Source: Candidatus Udaeobacter sp.
GTDB lineage: Bacteria; Verrucomicrobiota; Verrucomicrobiia; Chthoniobacterales; UBA10450
Length of the DNA stretch: 52,330 nt
Reading direction: 5' to 3'
Assembly: GCA_013372845.1 (NCBI GenBank)
Contig: JAALOD010000009.1
Coordinates: 1 to 52,330 of the forward strand
The notes below the pieces were generated by a model. It searched no databases. It was not told the origin of the DNA and saw nothing but the letters and a program-made list of their open reading frames with translations. Made by a program: the position numbers and the translations under genes. Positions 9,388 through 18,495 of this stretch are shown here, in pieces; the stretch's first letter is position 1, and every line of letters begins with the position of its first letter.

Positions 9388-10245
9388 TTGTTGAAAGTCA
9401 GAACACTGGCGTTCCTGTTTGCATTAGCGTCGACAGCGCTTGCGGTCGGCCAACAGTCGTCCATCGCTCCCGAAACGGTCGTCGTTCCGAGTGGAAAATT
9501 GCGTCTCAAGGCTTTTCTCTGGAAGCCAACTGGGCCGGGTCCCTTTCCAGCAGTTCTTTTTTGCCACGGGTCGGGTGGCGCTGACTCAAATCATACAGCT
9601 GGGCTTCCAATTACAGAAGCTGCCGAAAGACTTGCACCGCTGTTTCTCAAACACGGCTACGCATTTCTCTATCTTTTCCGCCGCGGACAAGGCCTTTCAA
9701 CTGATCAAGGGGCATTCATGCAAGACATTCTGCAGCGCGAGGAAGCAGCGAAAGGGAAAGAAGCTCGACAGCATTTACAGTTCGTGCTGGCCACTACGGA
9801 TCACCTTGACGACGTCATGGGTGGCCTGTCGTTCCTGAAAGCAACACCTGCAATCGACGCTACGCGTCTTGCGATCGTAGGCCACTCGTTCGGCGGACAG
9901 CTAACACTGCTCGCTGCCGAGCGCGATAACACCATTCGTGCGGAAGTGACTGTCTCCGCTGCCGCTGGTTCCTGGGAGCGCTCGCCCGAATTGCGCGAAC
10001 GGCTGCTCACTGCAGTTGATAAGACAACCGCGCCGATCATGCTGGTTCAGGCGTCGAACGATTACAGCACGGCACCAAGCTACGCCTTGGTCGATGAATT
10101 GGAACGTCTGCACAAGCCTCATCTGTTGAAAATTTATCCGCCCGTCGGTCAAACCTCAGAGGACGGGCACAATTTCCTCTACCTTGCGATCCCTCAGTGG
10201 GAGCACGACGTATTCAAGTTCCTCGATGAGCACGTCAAGCAGTGA
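9388..10245 (+). CDS. Alpha/beta hydrolase (dienelactone hydrolase / S9-like), probably exported
   Basis: TTG start, signal-like N-terminus; PAVLFCHGSGGADSNH, RLAIVGHSFGGQLTLL nucleophile elbow, EDGHNF. Confidence 0.82.
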   Translation: MLKVRTLAFLFALASTALAVGQQSSIAPETVVVPSGKLRLKAFLWKPTGPGPFPAVLFCHGSGGADSNHTAGLPITEAAERLAPLFLKHGYAFLYLFRRGQGLSTDQGAFMQDILQREEAAKGKEARQHLQFVLATTDHLDDVMGGLSFLKATPAIDATRLAIVGHSFGGQLTLLAAERDNTIRAEVTVSAAAGSWERSPELRERLLTAVDKTTAPIMLVQASNDYSTAPSYALVDELERLHKPHLLKIYPPVGQTSEDGHNFLYLAIPQWEHDVFKFLDEHVKQ

Positions 10246-10359
10246 CTTTAGGCCATTCGGGTTAATGTGTGCCCCGGAAGAATTCTCTCGGCCCTTTCAT
10301 GTGTGCGTTGTGCATAGAAATATCCGTGTGAACCTGCATAATCTGTTTAACGAGAATTT

Positions 10360-10719
10360 ATGAAATACGTCGACGAATATGTCTTGCCGGTACCGAAAAA
10401 AATTTAGCGGCTTATCGTCAGATCGCGGCGAAAGCCGCCAAAATTTGGAGAAAATATGGCGCGCTCGAATTTCGCGAATGTGTCGGCGACGATTTGAAAA
10501 CGACAAAGGTCAGATCGTTTCCGGGCCTGGTGAAACCAAAGCGCGGCGAAACCGTCGTATTCTCATGGATCGTTTACAAGTCGCGCGAGCACCGCGATCG
10601 CGTAAACGACAAGGTGATGAAGGATCCACAGATCGCCCGGATGATGCAGGGAAAGAAAATGCCGTTCGATTCGAAACGCATGTGCTTACGGCGGATTCAA
10701 AGTGATGGTAGACGCCTAG
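10360..10719 (+). pseudogene. DUF1428 (YbaA-like) protein with two frameshifts
   Basis: MKYVDEYVLPVPKK then TAG; the other frame continues NLAAYRQIAAKAAKIWRKYGALEFRECVGDDLK...PFDSKRMC; a third frame gives YGGFKVMVDA*. Confidence 0.8.
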
Positions 10720-10783
10720 AGGTTAGCGCCGCTTGGGCCGGATGTTGTTCCTGTTTCTCACCGGCTAGTGTAATACTCTGCTA

Positions 10784-11908
10784 ATGGAGCCAGCGGATGT
10801 TGGCGGGAGAAGATTTCGCACCGCCTTTGTTATCATTTTGGTGGTCGCGGTCTCCGCGCTTTTTCTAGCCGTAACCTGGCCTTTCCTGAAACCGCTCCTG
10901 CTCGGAGCATTGCTGGCCGGATTATGCCACCCGCTTTACCGGTGGATTACGCGGCTGCTCCGAGGTCGGCGATCGCTCGGTGCGATCGTCACGCTGGTGA
11001 TTCTTTTCATCGTCGTGGCTGGGCCACTGAGCGCATTTCTTGGAGTGGTCGTGCAACAGGCGCTGGCCGTGAGTAATCAAGCGATTCCGTGGGTACAACA
11101 ACACTTCGGCGCCGCCAGCACTTTCAACGCACACGACTGGCTCGTGCAAAGATTTCCGGCCCTGGCCGATCACGTGCCAAGCCAGGAGCAACTGGTCGAG
11201 AGCGTGGGTGCGGCGGCGAAATCCATCGGAGGCTTTCTGGTCACGGTGGCATCGCGGATGACGGCGACGACGGCTGCTTTTCTTTTGAATCTGTTCGTCA
11301 TGGTCTATGCGATGTTTTTCTTCCTGAAGGACGGCGAGAAAATCCTGGAGAAAATTTTCTATTATATGCCGCTCAGTGACGAGGACGAAGAGTTGATGCT
11401 GCAACGATTTACCTCGATCACGCGGGCCACTGTAAAGGGCACACTCGTGATCGGCATTATCCAGGGGGCTCTCGCCGGTTTCGCGTTCTGGGTAGCGGGA
11501 ATCGATGGTGCGGCGTTCTGGGGCACGATCATGGCGATCCTTTCGATTGTACCGGGGATTGGCGCGGCCCTCATCTGGATACCGGCTGTGATTTATTTGA
11601 TTGTGACCGGCCAGTTTCTAGCGGGACTGCTCTTGTTGGCCTGGTGCGCTGCGGTGGTGGGAACGATTGATAACATTCTGCGTCCGATCCTCGTTGGGAA
11701 AGATGCCAGGATGCCGGATCTTCTAATTCTAGTCGGCACACTGGGAGGATTGTTTCTCTTCGGGCCAATCGGGTTCATTGTCGGACCGATCGTGTGCGGA
11801 CTCTTCCTGACCGTGTGGGATATTTATGGAATGACCTTCAAAGATCTCCTGCCGCCAGTTAAAAGCTTCCGATCTGGGATCGTCAACAAACCAGATTCTG
11901 ACGCTTGA
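10784..11908 (+). CDS. AI-2E family transporter (PerM/YdiK-like)
   Basis: 374 aa multi-TM; FVMVYAMFFFLKDGEKI, GIIQGALAGFAFWVAGIDGAAFWGTIMAILSIVPGIGAALIWIPA. Confidence 0.9.
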   Translation: MEPADVGGRRFRTAFVIILVVAVSALFLAVTWPFLKPLLLGALLAGLCHPLYRWITRLLRGRRSLGAIVTLVILFIVVAGPLSAFLGVVVQQALAVSNQAIPWVQQHFGAASTFNAHDWLVQRFPALADHVPSQEQLVESVGAAAKSIGGFLVTVASRMTATTAAFLLNLFVMVYAMFFFLKDGEKILEKIFYYMPLSDEDEELMLQRFTSITRATVKGTLVIGIIQGALAGFAFWVAGIDGAAFWGTIMAILSIVPGIGAALIWIPAVIYLIVTGQFLAGLLLLAWCAAVVGTIDNILRPILVGKDARMPDLLILVGTLGGLFLFGPIGFIVGPIVCGLFLTVWDIYGMTFKDLLPPVKSFRSGIVNKPDSDA

Positions 11909-11942
11909 GCTCGAACCTCGAACCGAATCCAATCATCGATAA

Positions 11943-12368
11943 ATGAGCAAATCATTCCAAAGCTCGCGCGCACCTGAACCCGTCGGTGCATTTCCGCACG
12001 CCAAACGAGTTGGCAACCTTTTGTTTCTTTCCGGCATCGGGCCACGCAAGCGTGGCAGCAAGGAAATTCCCGGCGTGACGCTCGATTCGGCCGGCCACGT
12101 CGTCGGTTACGACATCGAAGCGCAATGTCGCGCCGTGTTTGAAAATGTGCGGCTCGTGCTCGAAGACGCTGGCACAAACTGGAGCGCTATCGTCGATGTC
12201 ACCGTTTTCCTGACGAACATGAAAAAGGATTTCCCGACCTACAACAAACTTTACGCACAATATTTTTCCGGTGACGGCAAACCAAATCCCACACGTACGA
12301 CGATTGAAGTCGGCGCGTTGCCGACGCCGATTGCGATCGAACTGAAAGTCATTGCGGCGTTGAGGTGA
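11943..12368 (+). CDS. RidA family protein, 2-aminomuconate deaminase-like
   Basis: GAFPHAKRVGNLLFLSGIGPR...VFENVRLVLEDAGTNWSAIVDVTVFLTNMKKDFPTYNKLYAQYF...PTRTTIEVGALPTPIAIELKVIA. Confidence 0.85.
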   Translation: MSKSFQSSRAPEPVGAFPHAKRVGNLLFLSGIGPRKRGSKEIPGVTLDSAGHVVGYDIEAQCRAVFENVRLVLEDAGTNWSAIVDVTVFLTNMKKDFPTYNKLYAQYFSGDGKPNPTRTTIEVGALPTPIAIELKVIAALR

Positions 12369-12380
12369 TTCCGCGAAGCG

Positions 12381-12405
12381 TAGGCTGGCAGCCTGTGCTC
12401 CCCGG
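12381..12405 (+). repeat. Dispersed palindromic repeat copy 1 (AGGCTGGCAGCCTGTGCTCCCC)
   Basis: taggctggcagcctgtgctccccgg; also at 42494-42518 (inverted) and 42605-42630. Confidence 0.75.
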
Positions 12406-12435
12406 AACTGCGAATTGAACGTTGGCTGTAGAGCG

Positions 12436-12933
12436 ATGAAGGTTTCCTTGAGCGTGAGCACCGGGCCGTTTCGCGTCATCGCAGCAGACCACACAGGCAT
12501 TACGGTCTCGAACCTTGAGCGATCGCTCGCATTTTGGCGCGACGTTCTCGGCTTCGAGCTTTCACACACCGCGCATCAAACTGGCGAAATGGCCAGTGAA
12601 ATCACTGGAGTCGAAGGTGCCGAGATCAAGCTTGCAGTCGTAAAAGCCCCCGGCGGTCACAAGATCGAACTGCTCGAATATCTGGCGCCGCTCGAGCGTA
12701 AATGGAATGTCGATCTTCGGCCCTGCGATGTTGGCTTCGTGCACGTCGCGCTCATCGTGGAGGATCTCGGCCCGATTCTCAGCGCAATCGAGACATCCGG
12801 TTGGAAAGCTGCTGGTAAACCGCAAACTCTTCGGTCAGGTCCGAACGCCGGAAAGCGGGTGGTATATGTTCGCGATCCCGATGGAACAACAATCGAGTTC
12901 ATGCAGCCGCCGCCCGAAGCGAACCGCGGATAA
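12436..12933 (+). CDS. VOC family protein (glyoxalase / extradiol dioxygenase fold)
   Basis: ADHTGITVSNLERSLAFWRDVLGFELSH...GHKIELLEYLAP...GFVHVALIVEDL...VYVRDPDGTTIEFMQ. Confidence 0.88.
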   Translation: MKVSLSVSTGPFRVIAADHTGITVSNLERSLAFWRDVLGFELSHTAHQTGEMASEITGVEGAEIKLAVVKAPGGHKIELLEYLAPLERKWNVDLRPCDVGFVHVALIVEDLGPILSAIETSGWKAAGKPQTLRSGPNAGKRVVYVRDPDGTTIEFMQPPPEANRG

Positions 12934-13024
12934 CGCGGATTCAACCGATTCGGAAGGACGGAAGACGTTCTGTTGCTTTTGATTTCTTTCCTTTGAATCT
13001 GTGAAATCTGCGTAATCTGCGGTT
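12922..13024. repeat. 30-bp imperfect inverted repeat made of 9-bp subrepeats
   Basis: AACCGCGGATAACGCGGATTCAACCGATTC (12922-12951) versus reverse complement of 12995-13024: 24/30 identical. Confidence 0.75.
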
Positions 13025-13025
13025 A

Positions 13026-14297
13026 ATGCATTTCTCCGCCGACGAAAATTTCGCACTGCAACTCGATGCCGAGGATCCGTTGCGGCATTTTCGGGAAAAA
13101 TTTTATCTCCCACTGGGCAAAGATGGCAAACCGCTGATCTATTTTGCGGGCAATTCGTTAGGCTTGATGCCAAAATCGGCGAGAGGAATCGTCGAAGAAG
13201 AATTAGACAACTGGGCGAAGCTCGGTGTTGATGCGCATCACGCGACCGGGACGCCATGGTACACCTATCAGGAGGCATTGCGCGAACCGACCGCGCGGCT
13301 TATTGGCGCGAAACCGCTGGAGGTAATCTGCATGAACAGCCTCACGGTGAACCTCCATCTCATGATGGCAACGTTTTATCGGCCGACCAAATCGCGTTTC
13401 AAAATCTTGATGGAAGAACCTGCGTTTCCTTCCGACACCTATGCAATTAAAACGCAAATCGCGCATCATGGGCTCAACCCAGGAGACGCACTTATTCTCG
13501 CACGGCCGCGCAACGGCGAGTTCACGATCCAAACGGAACTTATCGTCGACCTGATCGAGAAGCACGCCGATCAACTCGCTGTGGTGATGTTTGCCGGTGT
13601 AAATTTTTTCACTGGCCAATTGTTCGATATCGAGAGAATCACTGCTGCAGCACAGGCAGGCGGCATCGTCGTTGGATTCGATCTTGCCCATGCCGTGGGA
13701 AACGCCCCGTTGAAATTGCACGATTGGAATGTCGATTTTGCTGTCTGGTGTTCGTATAAATATCTAAACGCAGGTCCCGGCGCAGTCGCAGGCGCGTTCG
13801 TGCACGAACGACACGCGACCAACAGGAAATTGCCGCGGTTCGCCGGCTGGTTCGGCAACGATCCGAACACGCGGTTCCGATTGCATCTGGAACCCGAATT
13901 TAATCCAGTTGCGTCGGCCGACGGCTGGCAAATCAGTAATCCGCCGATTTTCTCGATGGCGCCATTGCGCGCCTCGCTCGCGATCTTCGATGACGGAGGC
14001 GGAATGGAACCGCTGCGCGCGAAGTCGATCAGACTTACCGGCTATCTGGAATTCCTGTTAACGGAAATTGGATCGAAAAAGTTTACCGTTATCACACCGC
14101 GCAATCCCGATGAGCGCGGTTGCCAATTGTCGATCCTGGCACATGAGCACCCCAAAGAATTGTTAAAGGAGCTCGAAACCGCAGGTGTAAAATGCGATTT
14201 CCGCGAACCCAACGTCATCCGCGTCGCCCCTACCCCACTCTACAATACCTTTCACGAAGTCTGGCGTTTTACGAGGATTCTGGCTCAGCATCAATAG
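13026..14297 (+). CDS. kynU: Kynureninase
   Basis: 423 aa; PLGKDGKPLIYFAGNSLGLMPKSA, GVNFFTGQLFDI, GFDLAHAVGNAPLKLHDWNVDFAVWCSYKYLNAGPGAVAGAFVHERH. Confidence 0.95.
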   Translation: MHFSADENFALQLDAEDPLRHFREKFYLPLGKDGKPLIYFAGNSLGLMPKSARGIVEEELDNWAKLGVDAHHATGTPWYTYQEALREPTARLIGAKPLEVICMNSLTVNLHLMMATFYRPTKSRFKILMEEPAFPSDTYAIKTQIAHHGLNPGDALILARPRNGEFTIQTELIVDLIEKHADQLAVVMFAGVNFFTGQLFDIERITAAAQAGGIVVGFDLAHAVGNAPLKLHDWNVDFAVWCSYKYLNAGPGAVAGAFVHERHATNRKLPRFAGWFGNDPNTRFRLHLEPEFNPVASADGWQISNPPIFSMAPLRASLAIFDDGGGMEPLRAKSIRLTGYLEFLLTEIGSKKFTVITPRNPDERGCQLSILAHEHPKELLKELETAGVKCDFREPNVIRVAPTPLYNTFHEVWRFTRILAQHQ

Positions 14298-14321
14298 CCG
14301 ATCTGTCGATTACCAGCCTCT

Positions 14322-14723
14322 CTACGGATTCTTGCGTTGAAGCGCAACGGCGAATGGGTGTAGCTCCGCCGTCATCAAGCCGCCCGCGACCGCTGGATCT
14401 TCCTGCATGAACTTTCTCGCTGCGTCTTCATCGGACGCCTCAAAAATGGCAATGCCAAATGTCTTGTCGCCTGGTTCTGATGTCCGTCCCGCAAGAATCA
14501 ATTGACCAGACTTGGCGGCGTGTTGAAACCGAACGAAATGGCGCTCGAGCACGGCATTATCCTCTTTCGTCCAGGCGGAATCCGCGTGCAGCCGCGGCAC
14601 CAGCCTTAACACATAGATAAACTGCTTCGGCTTGGCGGCCTTGGGTTCTTGCGCGTTCAGCGATTGTACGATCGCGAAAATGCAAATCAGCGGAATGAAT
14701 AGTTGGCGAGATCGGTTTTTCAT
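14322..14723 (-). CDS. YciI family protein with signal peptide
   Basis: FIYVLRLVPRLHADSAWTKEDNAVLERHFVRFQHAAKSGQLILAGRTSEPGDKTFGIAIFEASDEDAARKFMQEDPAV. Confidence 0.85.
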   Translation of the reverse strand: MKNRSRQLFIPLICIFAIVQSLNAQEPKAAKPKQFIYVLRLVPRLHADSAWTKEDNAVLERHFVRFQHAAKSGQLILAGRTSEPGDKTFGIAIFEASDEDAARKFMQEDPAVAGGLMTAELHPFAVALQRKNP

Positions 14724-14921
14724 GTGGTGATGTGGGTTGGGCGCGCGCGCGTTACCGTGTGCCCTGGGCGGACTTTATGCGAGCCTTCTTTGCTTTAAAT
14801 GCAGTCGCATCAGCAGCACCAGACAGCCAGACGGACTACCCGCCTCCGATTTCGGTCCGCGACTAAGTACGCGGTTATCGTTGCAATTCCAGTCGAGAGA
14901 TGCGAAAAGCCTGACCAGCGA

Positions 14922-15596
14922 ATGAAAATGTTGAAAATGATCCGCCACATTTTTTGGGTTGTCATGTTCCTCGTTCTGATCCATCCGACATGGGCTAAAG
15001 ACGAACGATCGATCAGGGATTTGGCCAAGGCGCTCACGAAGCTTGCGCCTGACATCGATCCCGCCGAAGCCGAGCAAATATCGGTGACGGCACACACGAC
15101 GGCGCGTAAGCTCGCGCGCGACTATCACGTCGTCTTAAACCCAGAGTTTCAAGCCTTCCTGGTCAACGTCGGCGCCCGAAAACGTGGCTGGTGCGGCCAT
15201 TGGGCACAGGATATCGGCACGCGTTTGAAGGAACTCAAGCCCAGGACGCTGGTGCTTCACTGGGGCGTCGCCTACGATCACACATCGAGCGAAAATAATT
15301 GCCTTGTAGTGACTGCGCGTAACCAGCCTTTCAAGGACGGAATCATCCTCGATGGCTGGCGGAGGGCTGGCCGACTATTCTGGTGCCCCGTTATAAAAGA
15401 CGACGAGTACGAGGTCGAACAGCATTACGGCCATTCCGGAATTACGGCATGGAAAGAGAATATGCAATGGAGTGCTTGGCTGCAGGATTACGAGCCGGGG
15501 AAGCCGAAATCGAAGATGGCAACCGATAGCAAAGCCAGCTCGGAACGCGATGAGCGAGGCGGCAACAGTGATTCAAGGCAACCGGTGACACCGTAG
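14922..15596 (+). CDS. Secreted hypothetical protein, possibly transglutaminase/papain-like fold
   Basis: Signal peptide; RKRGWCGHWAQDIGTRLKEL ... HTSSENNCLVVTARNQPFKDGIILDGWR; exact start uncertain (ORF opens at 14799). Confidence 0.6.
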   Translation: MKMLKMIRHIFWVVMFLVLIHPTWAKDERSIRDLAKALTKLAPDIDPAEAEQISVTAHTTARKLARDYHVVLNPEFQAFLVNVGARKRGWCGHWAQDIGTRLKELKPRTLVLHWGVAYDHTSSENNCLVVTARNQPFKDGIILDGWRRAGRLFWCPVIKDDEYEVEQHYGHSGITAWKENMQWSAWLQDYEPGKPKSKMATDSKASSERDERGGNSDSRQPVTP

Positions 15597-15745
15597 GGCG
15601 ACGCAGACTTATCCGCAGTACGCATTCAAAGAGTTTGCCGCCGCAACAGATCGTTGTCGTCAGATGCGCCTCAGAAGTGGCGACACAGACATCACGCTTT
15701 TGAATATCCGTGATATTGGCGCAATCCGCAGTTAAAGAATCCCTG

Positions 15746-17080
15746 ATGCCAGCTAAGTTTGTTCTCGTCGGCAGCGGCTTGGCCGGTGGATTGCTCGCAG
15801 CATACCTGGGGCGCCGCGGGTATGATGTCGATCTCTACGAACGCCGGACCGATCCACGCGAAGGCAATATTGTTGGTGGGCGCTCGATCAATCTGGCAAT
15901 TTCGACCCGTGGGATTCATGCGCTCGAACAGATCGGGATCGCTGACGAAGCGCTACGGCATGCGATCCCGATGCGCGGCCGGATGATTCATGATAAATCA
16001 GGCGCACTGCATTTCGCGGCTTATGATGTTGATCCCAGGAAATGCATCAACTCGATCGGTCGGGCTTCGCTTAACGCCGCGGTCATTGAGGCGGCGCAGC
16101 GTTACCCGAATGTGCGTGTCCATTTCAACCACAAATGCACCGACGTCGATCTGGCCGAAGCGGTGTGCCATTTGGAAACCGAGACCGGCAAAGTGACCGT
16201 GCGTGGCGATGCTGTGATCGGCGTCGATGGCGCCTTCTCAGCGGTGCGCGCTTCGATGCAACGAAACATCGACAATTTCCAATACGACGAGAACTATCTC
16301 GCACATGGTTACAAGGAGCTGACCATCCCGCCAGCGCCGGATGGGTCGTGGCGAATGGAAAAAAACGCTCTTCACATTTGGCCGCGCAAAAGCTTCATGA
16401 TGATTGCCCTGCCGAACCCGGACGGTTCGTTCACTTGTACGCTTTTCTGGGAATTCGAAGGTGCGCGCAGTTTCGCCACGACAAAAACGGACGACGACGT
16501 CCGGCGCTTCTTCGGTGAAGAATTTCCCGACGCAGTTCCCCTCATGCCGACACTGCTCGAGGATTTCAAGAACAACCCAACTGGCTCACTTGTGACGATT
16601 CGTTGCGCGCCCTGGTATTACCGTGACAGGGTCTGCCTGCTCGGCGATGCGGCCCACGCAGTCGTTCCATTTTATGGCCAGGGAATGAATGCCGCGTTCG
16701 AAGATTGCGTCGTGCTCGACGAGTGCCTGGGCAAATTTCCCGATAACCGCGAACGCGCTTTTGCCAAATATTTCGAATCCCGAAAAGAAAATGCCGATGC
16801 GCTCGCCGATCTGGCGATCGGTAATTTCATTGAAATGCGTGACAAAACCGCGTCGCGGACATTTCGCGCGAAAAAGAAACTCGATCATCTGCTCGAAGCC
16901 GCGCTGCCGGGTATGTATCTGCCACTTTACACCATGGTCACTTTTACCCGTATCCCATACGCGCAGGCGGCGCGGCGTGCTCGCTTGCAAGATCGAATCC
17001 TTTACACTGCGCTCATCGTTCTTGTTTTGATCGGAATCCTGGCGCTCGCAGTTTTGCCCGGCCGGTCTCAGCGGCAATGA
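15746..17080 (+). CDS. kmo: Kynurenine 3-monooxygenase
   Basis: FVLVGSGLAGGLLAAYLGRRGYDVDLYERR; GRSINLAISTRG; CLLGDAAHAVVPFYGQGMNAAFEDC; C-terminal TM segment. Confidence 0.95.
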   Translation: MPAKFVLVGSGLAGGLLAAYLGRRGYDVDLYERRTDPREGNIVGGRSINLAISTRGIHALEQIGIADEALRHAIPMRGRMIHDKSGALHFAAYDVDPRKCINSIGRASLNAAVIEAAQRYPNVRVHFNHKCTDVDLAEAVCHLETETGKVTVRGDAVIGVDGAFSAVRASMQRNIDNFQYDENYLAHGYKELTIPPAPDGSWRMEKNALHIWPRKSFMMIALPNPDGSFTCTLFWEFEGARSFATTKTDDDVRRFFGEEFPDAVPLMPTLLEDFKNNPTGSLVTIRCAPWYYRDRVCLLGDAAHAVVPFYGQGMNAAFEDCVVLDECLGKFPDNRERAFAKYFESRKENADALADLAIGNFIEMRDKTASRTFRAKKKLDHLLEAALPGMYLPLYTMVTFTRIPYAQAARRARLQDRILYTALIVLVLIGILALAVLPGRSQRQ

Positions 17081-17117
17081 ATCAATTTACGCTCTCCAGT
17101 CTTATACGCCCGTTTTC

Positions 17118-17570
17118 TTACTTGCGATTCCGTCCAGCGCTTCTTGAGCCAACGCGTTGATGCGCTTCCTGTTCCAGAGTCGCGACGACCTTGTTGAAAC
17201 CCCTGATATTGGCGGCGCTAACGCGACGGACAACGGCGCGTTCCAATGCAGATAAATGACGCTGGACGCGCTTCGCAAGCTTTCGCCCTTTTGCCGTTAA
17301 TCTCACGACGAATGTGCGGCGATCTGTTGCGCCGACCGTGCGCGTGATCAACCCGCGTCTTGCCAGGCGATCGAGAATGCTGGTCAAGGTCGATCTCTTG
17401 TGCGCGAGGCCACGATGGAGCTCAGCCACGTTGGCCCGGCCGGAATGGGCAAGCAGCCCTAAAACATGCGCTTCCGCCTGCGTCAACCCCCGTTGCCTCA
17501 GGTCGTCAAGATAAAGGCCGATTCGGTGCGTCGCACGGTGGACTGGATGAACAAGTCGCAGTGGCATCAA
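17118..17570 (-). CDS. MarR family transcriptional regulator
   Basis: LTQAEAHVLGLLAHSGRANVAELHRGLAHKRSTLTSILDRLARRGLITRTVGATDRRTFVVRLTAKG. Confidence 0.88.
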   Translation of the reverse strand: MMPLRLVHPVHRATHRIGLYLDDLRQRGLTQAEAHVLGLLAHSGRANVAELHRGLAHKRSTLTSILDRLARRGLITRTVGATDRRTFVVRLTAKGRKLAKRVQRHLSALERAVVRRVSAANIRGFNKVVATLEQEAHQRVGSRSAGRNRK

Positions 17571-17961
17571 TTGAAAGCGGCTTCAAATCCGGCTCTACCC
17601 ACGAAGTTCGCGCTTCGTCACTAAAAAGCCGTTCGGCCGAATAATAAGCGAGTGGAAAATTCTTTTCCAGCAATTGCGGATTTGCGTGGACGATGTCTTC
17701 CAAGCGTTCTGCGCGGCCGGCCGCGTGCGCGCCTGAGAGAAGATACACCCAAAATAACGTGATGGTCTCGTGATACTTTTCCGGCTTGCCGGCGGCCGCG
17801 GCGAATCGGCGCAACGTGTTGCGCATCTTATTTGCAGCCTGCCGCACGGACAAGGATTCGGCGAGATAGACCCACGCTACGTGCAAATGCGAAGCATGAT
17901 GGAAATCCGCGTTCGCGATCTCGCCTCGCTCGAGCGCGCGCGTTAATTCCACATCAGTCAT
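17506..17961 (-). CDS. Conserved hypothetical protein
   Basis: MTDVELTRALERGEIANADFHHASHLHVAWVYLAE...; overlaps upstream gene by ATGACTGA and downstream marR by 65 bp. Confidence 0.7.
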   Translation of the reverse strand: MTDVELTRALERGEIANADFHHASHLHVAWVYLAESLSVRQAANKMRNTLRRFAAAAGKPEKYHETITLFWVYLLSGAHAAGRAERLEDIVHANPQLLEKNFPLAYYSAERLFSDEARTSWVEPDLKPLSIDATATCSSSPPCDAPNRPLS

Positions 17962-18493
17962 GAATGCCGCCCTTTGCGAGAGCTTCGTTGATGGCCGTTT
18001 CCCAATGGATCCGCTGTTGCTCCGCCCAATGTGCGTCCAGTTTGGCAACCTCATCATTCCCCTCCGGCGCCAGCGCGGAACGCCGATACGTGATTGTCGC
18101 TTTGGAATGTTGTTCGCTGTCGGGAACAACGCGGATCTTGATCTCGTTAGCCGTGAACGGTGGTGCCATGACTACGTACTCCACCCGGCCGTTCCCAGGG
18201 TCGTATGTTGTGAGCAACCAGAGTCGATCCTTGCCATCGGCGCTTGTCGTAGTGAACACTGCCCCCTCGCGCTGCAGGGCTTGTGCCGGGTGAATGAAAC
18301 GCGGCGACCAACCTGGCGCCCACTCCGCCTCGCGCACCGGTCCAAAAAGGGGCGTTACATCGGCGACCGAGCCGTTTAACCCGATCGTGAAGGATTGTGT
18401 TCGCTGTTCAACCACCGCCCTGCCCGCTTCTCCAGCCAATGCCGCTTGAATCAGTGCAAGGCCGCACGCCCATCTCGTTAAACAGCTCTTCAT
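17954..18493 (-). CDS. SRPBCC-like secreted protein
   Basis: Signal peptide; VADVTPLFGPVREAEWAPGWSPRFIHP...AVFTTTSADGKDRLWLLTTYDPGNGRVEYVVMAPPFTANEIKIRVVPDSEQHSKATITYRR. Confidence 0.72.
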   Translation of the reverse strand: MKSCLTRWACGLALIQAALAGEAGRAVVEQRTQSFTIGLNGSVADVTPLFGPVREAEWAPGWSPRFIHPAQALQREGAVFTTTSADGKDRLWLLTTYDPGNGRVEYVVMAPPFTANEIKIRVVPDSEQHSKATITYRRSALAPEGNDEVAKLDAHWAEQQRIHWETAINEALAKGGIHD

Positions 18494-18495
18494 AA

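Noticed and set aside
10396-10402. A7 as a programmed -1 frameshift site in DUF1428
   Set aside because: Not claimed as programmed because a second independent indel occurs downstream; pseudogene or sequencing error is simpler (kept as a finding for checking).
11952-12569. 205-aa minus-strand ORF
   Set aside because: Antisense to the RidA-like gene and the intergenic repeat; no coherent protein signature.
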